Of a stretch of DNA of 64,000 nt, positions 27,569-38,165 are shown one piece after another; position 1 is the stretch's first letter, and each line of letters opens with the position of its first letter. Both the position numbers and the translations under genes were made by a program. The DNA comes from an uncultured Gammaproteobacteria bacterium (GTDB lineage: Bacteria; Pseudomonadota; Gammaproteobacteria; JAADHQ01): assembly GCA_947258755.1 (NCBI GenBank), contig CAMYJO010000001.1, positions 1 to 64,000 of the forward strand. The letters are read 5' to 3'. Below the pieces are notes generated by a model. That model saw only the letters and a list, made by a program, of their open reading frames with translations, made no database searches and had not been told where the DNA came from.

Positions 27569-27828
27569 GTAGGATTCCAGTCTGATTATTCAGCCCCAGG
27601 ACCGCGCTGGTCGCAGGGGACAATTCACTAATATCTCATCCGCAATGCGCACTTTATCAGTGCGCGGGGAAAGGTTTTGCATACTGATTACTTATATTGA
27701 TTTAACGGCCGCAGGACGGTGAATATTTAGGGCCTTGGCGGAAAAACAAGATCACGTCACACTTCTTATCTTTTACATTAAATTATGCATGGAAATTGGG
27801 CTTTTTCGGCATATTTTATGTCACAGGC
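27569..27828. other. Spacer, promoter region of the giant gene; no gene seen
   Basis: A 260-bp stretch between the start of the giant minus-strand gene and the rpmG terminator. No gene or RNA recognised. Confidence 0.3.
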
Positions 27829-27860
27829 AAAAAAAAACCCGCCACATCTGTGGCGGGTTC
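27829..27860 (-). terminator. Terminator of rpmB-rpmG
   Basis: Minus strand: CCCGCCAC and GTGGCGGG (27838-27857) around ATCT, followed by nine T (27829-27837). The plus strand also ends in TTCTTTT, so it may work both ways. It lies 17 bp after the rpmG stop. Confidence 0.88.
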
Positions 27861-27876
27861 TTTTAACGGAAACCAT

Positions 27877-28032
27877 TTATTTGATCTTGGCTTCCTTGTA
27901 CATCACATGCTGACGGACAACGGGATCATATTTCTTGATCTCCATCTTGTCTGGCATGGTGCGCTTATTTTTGGTCGTCGTATAGAAGTGCCCTGTACCT
28001 GCACTGGAAACCAGCCTGATTTTGTCTCGCAT
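27877..28032 (-). CDS. rpmG: 50S ribosomal protein L33
   Basis: The 51-residue protein ([20 protein letters not shown] start, [13 protein letters not shown] end) is L33 of the cysteine-free (C-minus) type, so it binds no zinc. GGAG stands before the ATG at 28032. It follows rpmB by 10 bp in the classical order. Confidence 0.95.
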   Translation of the reverse strand: MRDKIRLVSSAGTGHFYTTTKNKRTMPDKMEIKKYDPVVRQHVMYKEAKIK

Positions 28033-28042
28033 AATGGGCTCC

Positions 28043-28279
28043 TTATACCTTCTCGCCGCGGGTACGCATATCAGCCAATACGGCATCAATACCCAGCTTA
28101 TCAATAATACGCATACCTTTGGATGATAGGCGCAGGCGCACAAAGCGGTTCTCGCTTTCAACCCAAAAACGATGGGTATGAAGATTGGGCAGGAAACGCC
28201 TTCTTGTTCTGTTCTTGGCATGGGAAACATTGTTTCCACTCATCGGCTTTTTGCCGGTTACCTGACATACTCTGGACAT
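28043..28279 (-). CDS. rpmB: 50S ribosomal protein L28
   Basis: The 78-residue protein begins [20 protein letters not shown], with the L28 signature [12 protein letters not shown]. It is a basic protein of the large ribosomal subunit. It is co-transcribed with rpmG. Confidence 0.96.
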   Translation of the reverse strand: MSRVCQVTGKKPMSGNNVSHAKNRTRRRFLPNLHTHRFWVESENRFVRLRLSSKGMRIIDKLGIDAVLADMRTRGEKV

Positions 28280-28406
28280 GACTTTATTTCTCCAACACTA
28301 AATCGATTCATCATCAAGATGAAGGCGGGCAATTGTACAGATTAACACAGAAAGATACAAGCATCGAAGCTCTTATATCTATAAAACAACAGCTTACGGA
28401 GTAATT

Positions 28407-29081
28407 TCAGACCTGCCCGCGTTCTGCCAACGAGATAGGCTCGCCATCACCGATGATAAAATGGTCAAGCAGACGAATATCCACCAGTGCCAGTGCCTGT
28501 TTCAGATGGCGGGTGATCTGAATATCGGCCTCGCTGGGCTCGGCAACGCCGGAGGGGTGATTATGCGACAAGATCACCGCTGCTGCGTTCAGCTTCAGGG
28601 CCCGTTTGACCACCTCACGCGGATGCACGGTGGCGCTATTTATCGTGCCGAAAAACAGCTTTTCAAAGGTCAAAACGCGATGACGGTTATCCAGGAACAG
28701 GCATGAAAACACCTCGCAATCATAACCGCGTAACTCGCAGCTGAGATAATCGCGGGTCTGTTGCGGGTTTTCCAGCACAGTGCCGCGGCGCAGACTCTCA
28801 CGCAAATGGCGGCGGGACATCTCAAGGATAGCCTGTAGTTGTGTGTATTTGGCCATTCCGAGCCCAGGAGCGCTACAAAACTCACTATAATCGGCCTGTA
28901 ATATCGGCCCCAGCCCGCCATACTGACTAATCAGGTCACGCGCCAGGTCGACGGCCGACTTACCGGCAATGCCACTACGTAAAAATATGGCCAGTAATTC
29001 GGCATCTGACAGTGCACCTGCCCCCTGCTGTAACAACTTTTCGCGCGGCCGTTCGAATTCCGGCCAGTCCCTGATCGCCAT
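28407..29081 (-). CDS. radC: RadC family JAMM-domain protein
   Basis: The 224-residue protein has an N-terminal helix-hairpin-helix-like part ([14 protein letters not shown]) and a C-terminal MPN/JAMM domain with [14 protein letters not shown]. Its metal site matches other RadC proteins. The historic role in recombination repair is doubtful; a DNA-linked peptidase or nuclease role is suggested in the literature. It lies next to rpmB as in many gammaproteobacteria. Confidence 0.92.
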   Translation of the reverse strand: MAIRDWPEFERPREKLLQQGAGALSDAELLAIFLRSGIAGKSAVDLARDLISQYGGLGPILQADYSEFCSAPGLGMAKYTQLQAILEMSRRHLRESLRRGTVLENPQQTRDYLSCELRGYDCEVFSCLFLDNRHRVLTFEKLFFGTINSATVHPREVVKRALKLNAAAVILSHNHPSGVAEPSEADIQITRHLKQALALVDIRLLDHFIIGDGEPISLAERGQV

Positions 29082-29272
29082 ACACCCTCCTTAGCGTTTG
29101 TATTAGTCATGACTGCAAGCTACACCCTCACTCACCGGTCAAGCTTAGCGTAGACGCCACCTTAAAAACAGCTACTTGCTTAGTCATGATTTTTTCTAGA
29201 ATAAAGATATCCTAGCTCTGATCACGGCCCAACGCTATTGTTCCGAAGCCGGTAATGCTACAATCTGGTGAC

Positions 29273-30502
29273 ATGAATACTATATATAACAAGCGCATAA
29301 TCGTTGGAATCAGCGGTAGTATCGCGGCCTATAAGAGCGCCGAGCTGACCCGGCGCCTACGCGATGCAGGTGCCGATGTCAGGGTGGTCATGACCCGCTC
29401 AGCGACAGAATTCATTACCCCGCTGACCCTGCAGGCCTTATCCGGTAAACCGGTGCATACGGATTTAATGGACGCTGATGCCGAAGCGGCCATGGGACAT
29501 ATCGAATTGGCCCGTTGGGCCGACCTGATCCTGGTGGCCCCGGCCAGCGCGGCCTTTATTGCCCGTTTGACTAGTGGCGATGCCAGTGACCTGCTCAGCG
29601 CCCTGTGCCTGGCCTGCCAGGCACCGATAGCGATTGCCCCGGCCATGAACCAGGCGATGTGGAGCAATGCCGCCACCCAGGCCAACATCGACACCCTGAA
29701 GCAACGTCAGCTAAACATTCTGGGCCCTGCCCAGGGAAGCCAGGCCTGCGGCGAAACCGGACCGGGGCGAATGCTCGAAGTCGAGCAACTGATCACGTCT
29801 TGTGCCGAACTGTTCCAGTCTGGTGTGCTCGCCGGCCGTCGAGTTCTGATCACAGCAGGACCCACGCGCGAGCCATTGGATCCCGTACGTTACATCAGTA
29901 ATCGCAGTTCCGGGAAAATGGGCTTTGCGATTGCCGAGGCGGCCGCCGAGGCCGGTGCCGACGTCACCCTGGTAGCTGGGCCGGTGCTGTTAAACACACC
30001 TGAACGGGTGACACGTGTAGATGTCGAGACTGCCAGTCAGATGCACCAAGCGGTGCTCGAACAGGCCAGCGCCTGCGATATATTCATCGCCACTGCCGCT
30101 GTTGCTGATTATCGCCCCGGCCTGCAAGCGGTCAACAAGATCAAAAAACAAGCTGAGGAAATGCAGCTTAAACTGGTTAAAACCCAGGATATCCTCGCCA
30201 CTGTCGCTGCCCTGGAAACGCCGCCGTTTACGGTAGGCTTTGCTGCAGAAACTGACCGCCTACTGGACTATGCGCGCAGTAAGATGGAACGCAAGAATCT
30301 GCACATGATTGTCGCCAACCCGGTCGGCCCAACTCAGGGATTTAATCAGGATACAAATGAACTTGATATTCTTTGGCCAAATGGTCATATTCACCTTGAC
30401 CTGGACAGTAAAAAAACACTCGCCAGAAAACTGATCACTATCATCGCTGAGAGAACGAATGCAATCGATACAACTGAAAATACTGGACGCAAGACTCGGT
30501 AA
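29273..30502 (+). CDS. coaBC: Bifunctional phosphopantothenoylcysteine decarboxylase / phosphopantothenate-cysteine ligase
   Basis: CoaBC makes 4'-phosphopantetheine in CoA synthesis. The N-terminal flavodoxin-like CoaC half has the ISGSIAAYK start, the [10 protein letters not shown] segment and [10 protein letters not shown]; the C-terminal CoaB half has [20 protein letters not shown] and AAVADYRP. The ATG at 29273 (MNTIYNKR) is preferred over one 6 codons upstream. Length about 409. Its end overlaps dut by 44 bases, so the two are coupled. Confidence 0.94.
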   Translation: MNTIYNKRIIVGISGSIAAYKSAELTRRLRDAGADVRVVMTRSATEFITPLTLQALSGKPVHTDLMDADAEAAMGHIELARWADLILVAPASAAFIARLTSGDASDLLSALCLACQAPIAIAPAMNQAMWSNAATQANIDTLKQRQLNILGPAQGSQACGETGPGRMLEVEQLITSCAELFQSGVLAGRRVLITAGPTREPLDPVRYISNRSSGKMGFAIAEAAAEAGADVTLVAGPVLLNTPERVTRVDVETASQMHQAVLEQASACDIFIATAAVADYRPGLQAVNKIKKQAEEMQLKLVKTQDILATVAALETPPFTVGFAAETDRLLDYARSKMERKNLHMIVANPVGPTQGFNQDTNELDILWPNGHIHLDLDSKKTLARKLITIIAERTNAIDTTENTGRKTR

Positions 30503-30914
30503 GGACATACCACTCCCTGATTACGCTACTGAGGGTTCGGCTGGCCTCGACCTACGCGCATGCCTGGACAAACCGATGCAAATTCAGGGCGGTGAAACCC
30601 AACTGATCCCCACTGGTATTTCTATTTACATTGAAGACCCGTCCCTATGTGCGATGCTGCTACCGCGTTCAGGTCTGGGCCACAAGCATGGGATTGTTCT
30701 CGGCAATCTGGTCGGACTGATAGATTCCGATTACCAGGGTCAACTATTTGTATCCTGCTGGAATCGCGGCACAGACTCTTTTACAATCGAAATCGGTGAA
30801 CGCATCGCGCAAATGGTTATTGTCCCGGTCGTGCGTGCGCATTTTGAACACGTCGAAGAGTTTACAGAATCGCAGCGCGGTACCGGTGGGTTTGGGCATA
30901 CCGGGCGGCAATAA
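30459..30914 (+). CDS. dut: Deoxyuridine 5'-triphosphate nucleotidohydrolase
   Basis: The enzyme hydrolyses dUTP to dUMP, keeping uracil out of DNA and feeding thymidylate synthesis. All five motifs are seen: [41 protein letters not shown] and the Gly-rich C-terminal [10 protein letters not shown]. The 151-residue trimeric-type enzyme is complete. It starts within coaBC. Confidence 0.96.
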   Translation: MQSIQLKILDARLGKDIPLPDYATEGSAGLDLRACLDKPMQIQGGETQLIPTGISIYIEDPSLCAMLLPRSGLGHKHGIVLGNLVGLIDSDYQGQLFVSCWNRGTDSFTIEIGERIAQMVIVPVVRAHFEHVEEFTESQRGTGGFGHTGRQ

Positions 30915-31038
30915 AAGACTAGACTGTGCATAGGCAAACAGCCTACGCCCTTTTCTTTCGCCAGGAACAGATAAATCGACTATAATTTTACTGACATAAT
31001 AACGACAAATTGAGCACTGAATCAGGATAAATATCATA

Positions 31039-33576
31039 ATGAAGTCAGGATTAAAGCGCGGCCGCAAAGACAAGAAATTGAAAAAAACCAGCAGCAAATT
31101 TAAAGCTAAATCAGGCTCTACCAGTCTCGAATCCATTTTTTTGACGCTATTCATCGCCATCAGTGTTTTCCTGTTTGCCGGCGCCTTTATCGTCTATCAA
31201 CAACAGCATGGCAAAATTGCGAATGCATTAGATGCCAGCAAACTGCAGCTACTCGATAGCTATTCCCAACAAATTCAACAGAGCATGAATCATTACATCG
31301 ACATCATGGATCTTGCCGTCAAGGAACCCGGCCTGCTGCAGGCCCTAGCTAATCAGAACGAAACTGCATTACATCAACGTGAAACGCTACTGGAGTATAT
31401 GTTCCCAGCCGCATTACGCGTTAGAATACTGCCGCCTGATTTTGATGAAATCGATAACAGCATCAACCCGCCTATCAGTTACTCATGTCTCGATCTGTTG
31501 CATAAATCACGCACCGAAGGCAACTCCGTCGCAGAAGTCCACCTGCTTGGCAAGCCCGAACAACACATCGACATTACACGAACGATTAAAGACAAAAATA
31601 ATACATCCCTAGGCGATCTTTTACTGACCCTGCCTGTGCAAACCATCAAGCAATCGTTCAAGCAAATCAATTTTAGCGGGGGGCTGCTGCTGCTCCAGCA
31701 AACCAATAGCCGCGGCCAAACTATCACTATCGCCAGTCGCGGCAACAATGAAAACAAATCCGGTAAGGCCCCTTTCAGCAAGCCCGTTAACAACACTTTA
31801 CTCAGCTTTGCCTACTGGCCTGATCAATCCTCTGGCAGTGTCTCCGAGAACGACACCCTGATGTATTGGGGTATTGTCGCCGCCATTTGGTTACTGTTCA
31901 GCTTGATATTATTGTTTATGTACAAAAAGGCTTATAAGGCCCTGTTAAATGACCAGGTCATGGTTATCAAACTGGTCAAGGATATCCAGCAAGGCAGTAT
32001 GAGCAACAAGTATCCTATTGCACTTAAAAATTGTCTGGGTGCCATGGAGCAGTTACGCATGATTGCCGGCCAGATGACCGGGCTGCGTGAAAAAAATAAG
32101 GAGCCATCAAACCAGGATGCATCGACATCCCAGCTTTCAGCCATTGACACAAGTAGTAGCGATGCCCTAGAGGTCCGTGAGTTAGGCGCCGCCAGCATGG
32201 AAACAGATATCAGTAGCTCTATTTTCAAGGCCTATGATATCCGCGGCATCGTTGATAAAACCCTGACACCCGAGGTTACCCAGCAGATAGGACAGGCCAT
32301 TGGCAGTGAGGCACAAGACCAGGGGCAGGCCAAAATTGTGGTCGCACGCGATGGCCGCTTATCTGGCCCGGAGTTGAGTGAGGCCTTGATAGCCGGTCTA
32401 CAACAGGCTGGCAGAGAAGTTATCGATATAGGCAGAGTGCCGACACCTGTACTGTATTTTGCCTGTCATTACCTCGGCAATGGCTCCGGGGTGATGCTCA
32501 CCGGCAGCCACAATCCACCTGAGTACAACGGCATGAAAATGATGCTCAGCGGTAATACCCTGCATGGTGATGCCATCATGGCGCTAAAGGATCGTATTGA
32601 CACGGATAAGCTGATTAACGAACAAGGTAGCCTGCAAACTATTGACGTGCTTCCCAGTTACATCGAACGCGTCACCAATGATGTCCGGCTCGAACGTCAC
32701 CTCAAGATTGTCGTCGATTGTGGCAATGGCGTTGCCGGCGAAGTGGCACCGCAACTATACAGTGCTTTGGGCTGCGAGGTCATCGACATGTATTGTGATG
32801 TCGATGGCAACTTCCCCAACCACCACCCGGATCCGAGCAAACCGGAAAACATGATGCCCCTGGCGCGCGCTGTCACTGAACAGGGCGCCGATCTGGGTCT
32901 GGCGTTTGATGGCGACGGTGACCGCCTCGGCGTCATCGATTCCGAAGGTAAAATCATCTGGCCCGACCGTTACCTGATGCTGATGGCCATGGATGTACTG
33001 ACTCGACAGCCCGGTGCACAAATCATCTATGATGTGAAATGCACCAATCATCTGGAAAAAATTATTTCTGATCACGGCGGTCAACCGCTGATGTGGAAAA
33101 CCGGCCATTCCCTGATCAAGGCTAAAATGCTGGAAACCGGCGCGCAGCTGGCCGGTGAAATGAGCGGCCATATCTTCTTCAAGGAACGCTGGTTGGGTTT
33201 TGATGACGCCTTATATGCTGGCGCCAGATTGTTGGAGATCGTGTCAGCTGAAATTGGGAGTAGCAGTAAATTATTTGCCTCCCTGCCGGAAAGTGTCAGT
33301 ACGCCTGAGCTTAATATCAGTATGAATGATGGCGAAAATTTCAAATTGATGGAGCAACTCAAGTCCAGCGCCCATTTCCCCGGCGCACGCCTGATCGATA
33401 TCGACGGTATGCGCCTGGAGTTTGAAGATGGCTGGGCCCTGGTGCGAGCCTCGAACACCACACCTTCCATAGTGTTGCGCTTTGAGGCCAATAACGCCGC
33501 TGCGTTGGGCAGAATACAAGACCTTATTCGTTCACAACTACTGTCCATTAACCCCGAACTCGACCTGCCGTTCTAA
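31039..33576 (+). CDS. algC: Phosphomannomutase/phosphoglucomutase AlgC with N-terminal membrane sensor part
   Basis: Residues 395-845 are a full alpha-D-phosphohexomutase: SSIFKAYDIRG, active Ser490 in TGSHNPPEYNG, metal loop AFDGDGDRLG, and the sugar-phosphate loop at the end (VRASNTTPSI). It interconverts mannose or glucose 6- and 1-phosphates for polysaccharide and LPS synthesis. The first 390 residues are extra: a basic N-terminus, a membrane helix (31-52), a periplasmic region, a second helix (about 275-300), and a linker. Long AlgC forms with a membrane part are known in pseudomonads. Place in the coaBC-dut-algC-argB order is conserved in gammaproteobacteria. Confidence 0.92.
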   Translation: MKSGLKRGRKDKKLKKTSSKFKAKSGSTSLESIFLTLFIAISVFLFAGAFIVYQQQHGKIANALDASKLQLLDSYSQQIQQSMNHYIDIMDLAVKEPGLLQALANQNETALHQRETLLEYMFPAALRVRILPPDFDEIDNSINPPISYSCLDLLHKSRTEGNSVAEVHLLGKPEQHIDITRTIKDKNNTSLGDLLLTLPVQTIKQSFKQINFSGGLLLLQQTNSRGQTITIASRGNNENKSGKAPFSKPVNNTLLSFAYWPDQSSGSVSENDTLMYWGIVAAIWLLFSLILLFMYKKAYKALLNDQVMVIKLVKDIQQGSMSNKYPIALKNCLGAMEQLRMIAGQMTGLREKNKEPSNQDASTSQLSAIDTSSSDALEVRELGAASMETDISSSIFKAYDIRGIVDKTLTPEVTQQIGQAIGSEAQDQGQAKIVVARDGRLSGPELSEALIAGLQQAGREVIDIGRVPTPVLYFACHYLGNGSGVMLTGSHNPPEYNGMKMMLSGNTLHGDAIMALKDRIDTDKLINEQGSLQTIDVLPSYIERVTNDVRLERHLKIVVDCGNGVAGEVAPQLYSALGCEVIDMYCDVDGNFPNHHPDPSKPENMMPLARAVTEQGADLGLAFDGDGDRLGVIDSEGKIIWPDRYLMLMAMDVLTRQPGAQIIYDVKCTNHLEKIISDHGGQPLMWKTGHSLIKAKMLETGAQLAGEMSGHIFFKERWLGFDDALYAGARLLEIVSAEIGSSSKLFASLPESVSTPELNISMNDGENFKLMEQLKSSAHFPGARLIDIDGMRLEFEDGWALVRASNTTPSIVLRFEANNAAALGRIQDLIRSQLLSINPELDLPF

Positions 33577-33677
33577 CAGCAGCAGTGTGCCAATGCCGTT
33601 TGCCTGCATATAGCAGATGGCATTTAAACACTTATATTTCGGACAGGACTTTCCAGCACATCGAAACAGGGTCATAA

Positions 33678-34607
<930 letters not shown>

Positions 34608-34608
34608 C

Positions 34609-34632
34609 ACAGGGCGCCAAGGCGCGCCCTGT
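34609..34632 (+). terminator. GC hairpin after argB
   Basis: ACAGGGCGC (34609-34617), loop CAAGGC, GCGCCCTGT (34624-34632). It lacks a T run, so terminator function is probable but not certain; it stands between convergent genes. Confidence 0.55.
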
Positions 34633-34650
34633 AGAACGCGGCGGCGTTTG

Positions 34651-35265
34651 TTACTCTCCAGTCATCTCCTTGTAACGACTAATATAGGCCGCAAATTCTG
34701 TGCGAATCTGGCGCTGCTCCTGGCGTTTTCTATTAATGTATTGATTGGTCTTGGCGATCTGCTCATGCAGGCTATTAACCTGATCCAATACCGATTGCGG
34801 GATCGGCTTCGACGCCCTTTCATAGTCGGCAGCGCTACCGCGCGCTTCCTTCAGTTTGGCATCTTGTGCCTTGCGGTTATCGAGCGCATGCTGGATCGAT
34901 GTTTCTATGGTCGCAACCTTGGTATGGCGGGCGGCGATTATCTCATCGACGCTTTGATAAGTTAACAATAACACCCTGTCCCTGTTGCGCTGTAACTCCT
35001 CCTGCCGTCTTTGCTCTGCACGAAGCCTTTTCAGCTCCCGTAGCTCTTCCAATTCCGTCCGAGTCTTGCTGCGCTCGATGGTCTCGATGGTGCGACCGGA
35101 TCGATCCAGCTTCTTTTTTTCTTGCGGGGCATATTCAGGTGGCACATGATCACCGTAGTGCACCTTGCCTGCAGAATCGACCCAGCGATACATAGCCGCC
35201 TGAGATGCATAGGGCACCATCAGCAACAACACAAAACTATATACAAAGACTCTCATAACATACAA
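34651..35265 (-). CDS. Exported DUF4124 domain protein with coiled coil
   Basis: A signal peptide (MRVFVYSFVLLLMVPYASQA) precedes a DUF4124 domain (AMYRWVDSAGKVHYGDHVPP), a small periplasmic domain of unknown function with a typical W-D-x-G pattern. Then come about 150 residues of charged helix/coiled coil (KTRTELEELRELKRLRAEQR). The in-frame ATG three codons inside (35256) may be the true start. It is the only gene on this strand between argB and pyrE, with no partner. Confidence 0.78.
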   Translation of the reverse strand: MYVMRVFVYSFVLLLMVPYASQAAMYRWVDSAGKVHYGDHVPPEYAPQEKKKLDRSGRTIETIERSKTRTELEELRELKRLRAEQRRQEELQRNRDRVLLLTYQSVDEIIAARHTKVATIETSIQHALDNRKAQDAKLKEARGSAADYERASKPIPQSVLDQVNSLHEQIAKTNQYINRKRQEQRQIRTEFAAYISRYKEMTGE

Positions 35266-35337
35266 ACTCTAATTTTAGATACTGCTCTCGCTCGGTAGTT
35301 CCACAAAAATTATAGCGTAGATATCTGACAATATAAC

Positions 35338-36093
35338 ATGGACTATAGTTCACAGCTGCTTTTATTCATCATATCCCTGATAGCCAATGTGTTTTCCGCT
35401 TTTTCCGGCGGTGGCGCTGGCCTCATACAGCTACCGGTATTGCTATTTCTGGGCCTGCCATTCTCGGTTGCCCTGGCGACCCACAAGGTCGCCAGCGTCG
35501 CCCTCGGTATTGGCGCTACCCTGCGCCATCTTAAGGAAAACACGCTCGAACGCCGCTTTACATTATTCATACTCGCCACCGGACTGCCCGGTGTCATCGT
35601 CGGTGCCAATCTCATTCTGAACATCCCTGATCAGTACGCCAAACTGGCCTTGGGTATCCTGATCATGGGGCTCGGCATTTATTCCAGCCTGAACCGCGAG
35701 CTGGGACAACACTATCAACCACAACAGCGAGACGCCTATGGTTATGTTATCGGCGGCCTGGTGCTTTTTTTAATAGGCTGCCTGAATGGCTCACTAACTT
35801 CTGGCACTGGACTGTTTGTGACCTTATGGCTGGTGCGCTGGTTCGGCCTGGATTACAAGCGTGCCGTCGCTTATACCCTGGTTCTGGTAGGTTTGTTCTG
35901 GAATGGCACCGGTGCCCTGACCCTCGGCATACTCACCCGCATTCAATGGGACTGGCTACCGGCGCTATTACTAGGCTCGCTATTGGGTGGTTATATCGGC
36001 GCCCACCTGTCGATTACCAAAGGTAACAGACTGATTAAAAGGACCTTTGAAATCATTACCATCCTGCTTGGTATCAAGCTGATCCTCGGCTGA
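35338..36093 (+). CDS. TauE/SafE family membrane transporter
   Basis: The 251-residue membrane protein has about 8 helices in two halves and the family motifs (AFSGGGAGLIQLPVLL and ATHKVASVALG in the first half; GSLTSGTGLFVTL and KRAVAYTL in the second). TauE/SafE proteins export anions such as sulfite, sulfoacetate or related organosulfur compounds. In a presumed sulfur oxidiser sulfite export is plausible; substrate is inference. It converges with pyrE at a gap of 8 bp. Confidence 0.8.
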   Translation: MDYSSQLLLFIISLIANVFSAFSGGGAGLIQLPVLLFLGLPFSVALATHKVASVALGIGATLRHLKENTLERRFTLFILATGLPGVIVGANLILNIPDQYAKLALGILIMGLGIYSSLNRELGQHYQPQQRDAYGYVIGGLVLFLIGCLNGSLTSGTGLFVTLWLVRWFGLDYKRAVAYTLVLVGLFWNGTGALTLGILTRIQWDWLPALLLGSLLGGYIGAHLSITKGNRLIKRTFEIITILLGIKLILG

Positions 36094-36101
36094 CGGGAGC
36101 C

Positions 36102-36752
36102 TCAGACACCATAATTTTCACGGTATTGCTGAATCGAGGCCAGCGCCTGTTTCTGTCCCGGTAAAAAGGTCAGATACGCGATCAGGTCATTCAGGGTGAC
36201 AATATTGGCGACCGAGACCCGATATTGCTGCTCAACCTCCTGAATCGCCGATATCGGTCCCGTACCCTTTTCCTGCCGATCCAGCGAAATCACCACTCCC
36301 GCCAACTCAGCGCCGGCGCCATCCAGAATGGCGACCGATTCACGGATCGCAGTACCGGCCGTGATCACATCGTCGATCACCAACACCTTACCCTTTAACG
36401 GTGAACCGACGATACTACCGCCCTCGCCATGGGTCTTGGCCTCCTTGCGGTTGAAGGCATAGGGGACATCACGCCCATGGCCATCGGCCAGTGCAATGGC
36501 CGCACTCGCCGCCAGGGGTATGCCTTTATAGGCTGGGCCAAAGATCATGTCGAACTCGATACCGGAGGCCATGATCGCCTCGGCATAGTAACGGCCCAGG
36601 CGTGCCAGGCTGGCGCCAGTATTGAACAGGCCACTATTGAAAAAATACGGACTGACTCGCCCCGATTTCAGCGTGAATTCACCAAAACGCAATACGCCGA
36701 TATCGATTGCAAATTCGAGAAAATCCCGTTTGTAGTCCTGCATCTTTTTCAC
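36102..36752 (-). CDS. pyrE: Orotate phosphoribosyltransferase
   Basis: PyrE makes OMP from orotate and PRPP in pyrimidine synthesis. The PRPP loop [17 protein letters not shown] and the catalytic lysine region ([17 protein letters not shown]) are clear. The 216-residue length is normal. The pyrE upstream gap of 488 bp carries REP-like repeats. Confidence 0.96.
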   Translation of the reverse strand: MKKMQDYKRDFLEFAIDIGVLRFGEFTLKSGRVSPYFFNSGLFNTGASLARLGRYYAEAIMASGIEFDMIFGPAYKGIPLAASAAIALADGHGRDVPYAFNRKEAKTHGEGGSIVGSPLKGKVLVIDDVITAGTAIRESVAILDGAGAELAGVVISLDRQEKGTGPISAIQEVEQQYRVSVANIVTLNDLIAYLTFLPGQKQALASIQQYRENYGV

Positions 36753-36850
36753 CTTGATGTAATGTTAACTGCGGCCATCAATATACTAGAGGCAGGTAAA
36801 AGGGTAAAGGTACAAGAGGAAAGTTAAGAAAAACACTACTGACTGTTTTA

Positions 36851-37223
36851 TCGCGACCAAGGGACCGTTTTATTATTGCTTCCAAGGCATGCTTTGTTAA
36901 CCGCTACCACAAACACAAATAATCAAGACCAATGATTCTAATTCAGTCAGGCGATAGCCCACACCACCCATTGCACCTTTAACCTTGTATCTGAGCTGTA
37001 GGAGCGGCCCTTGGCCGCGATATTTGAGTCGCCAGGGGTGAGTCGGTAGTGGTTAGAAAAAGACTAAGAGACCCTATCCTGTTTTACCTCGCTACTAGCC
37101 ACTAGTAACCCGCTACTGTTTTATCGCGGCCAAGGGCCGCTCCCACAAACACAAACATTAAAGACCACAAAATCTATTTAGCCAGGCGATAGCCTGCGCC
37201 AGCCCTTGTATCTTGTATCTTTT
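36851..37223. repeat. REP/REPIN-like repeats and a ~90-bp imperfect direct repeat between pyrE and xthA
   Basis: TGTAGGAGCGGCCCTTGGCC plus GCGA at 36997-37020 is matched, inverted and with one mismatch, at 37124-37147. A shorter third copy lies at 36851-36867 (TCGCGACCAAGGGACCG). The inverted pair about 100 bp apart resembles a REPIN (REP doublet), with a core like the pseudomonad GGAGCGG..GCCGCG type. After each of two copies stands a related stretch: 36907-36992 and 37142-37223 share CACAAACACAAA, AAGACCA, CAGGCGATAGCC and CTTGTATCT, so a larger unit was duplicated. No gene is present in 36753-37240 beyond these repeats. Confidence 0.65.
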
Positions 37224-37240
37224 ATCTTTAACCTGCTCCT

Positions 37241-38020
37241 ATGAAAATCATAAGCGCCAACCTCAATGGCATTCGTGCCGCCGCCAAGAAAGGCTTTTTC
37301 GACTGGATGAAACGACAACGGGCCGATGTCATTTGCATCCAGGAAACCAAGGCCCAGGAAGACCAACTCAGTGACAAGATTTTCCACCCCAAGGGTTATC
37401 ACGTTTATTTCCATGACGCAGAAAAAAAAGGCTATAGCGGTACTGCCCTGTACTGCCGCCATGAACCGGACCGTATCAGCTTTGGCCTCGGTTGGGATCA
37501 TTGCGATACCGAGGGTCGTTATATCCAGGCCGATTTTGGTAAATTGAGCGTCGCCTCACTGTACTTGCCATCCGGCTCATCCAGCGAAACACGGCACAGC
37601 AACAAACTCGATTTCATGCGGCGTTTTGCCCTTGAGCTGAGAAAAATGCGTAAACAGAAACAGGAATTTATTATTTGTGGCGACTTGAATACCGTCCACA
37701 AGGAAATCGATATAAAAAACTGGAAAAGTAACCAAAAAAATTCCGGTTGCACTCCCGAGGAACGCGCCTGGCTTGATGAAGTATTTGGCCCCATCGGCTT
37801 TGTCGATTCATTTCGGGTCGTTAACCAGAAGCCCGATCAATATACCTGGTGGTCAAACCGCGGTCAGGCCTGGGATAAAAATGTCGGTTGGCGTATCGAC
37901 TATCAGATCACCACTCCCGGGCTCAAGGACAAGATCGTCAAGGCGTCCATTTATAAAAACAAACGCTTCTCCGACCATGCGCCACTGATTACAGAATATG
38001 ATGTCGATATCAATAGCTAA
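37241..38020 (+). CDS. xthA: Exodeoxyribonuclease III (AP endonuclease)
   Basis: This EEP-fold enzyme cleaves DNA at abasic sites and trims 3' ends in base excision repair. Seen are MKIISANLNGIRAAAKKG, the metal Glu in ICIQETKAQ, CGDLNTVH and the final FSDHAPLITEYD. The 259-residue length is typical. It lies next to mutM-type repair genes only at a distance; here it is monocistronic. Confidence 0.94.
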   Translation: MKIISANLNGIRAAAKKGFFDWMKRQRADVICIQETKAQEDQLSDKIFHPKGYHVYFHDAEKKGYSGTALYCRHEPDRISFGLGWDHCDTEGRYIQADFGKLSVASLYLPSGSSSETRHSNKLDFMRRFALELRKMRKQKQEFIICGDLNTVHKEIDIKNWKSNQKNSGCTPEERAWLDEVFGPIGFVDSFRVVNQKPDQYTWWSNRGQAWDKNVGWRIDYQITTPGLKDKIVKASIYKNKRFSDHAPLITEYDVDINS

Positions 38021-38128
38021 AGCCGCACACGCATCTACACCAGGTCAATGCAGGCAATGCATGACGGTCGTGTGTGGCTGCGAAAACGGGATTTTGTACG
38101 TTAAGAAATATGTGCAGAGAATAAAAAA

Positions 38129-38155
38129 GTAAGGACGGGCTGATCCCGTCCTTAC
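38129..38155 (-). terminator. Terminator of the desaturase gene
   Basis: GTAAGGACGGG (38129-38139) and CCCGTCCTTAC (38145-38155) form an 11-bp stem with a 5-base loop. On the minus strand six T follow, ending the desaturase transcript that stops at 38166. It may also help stop xthA. Confidence 0.85.
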
Positions 38156-38165
38156 GCTTACATCA

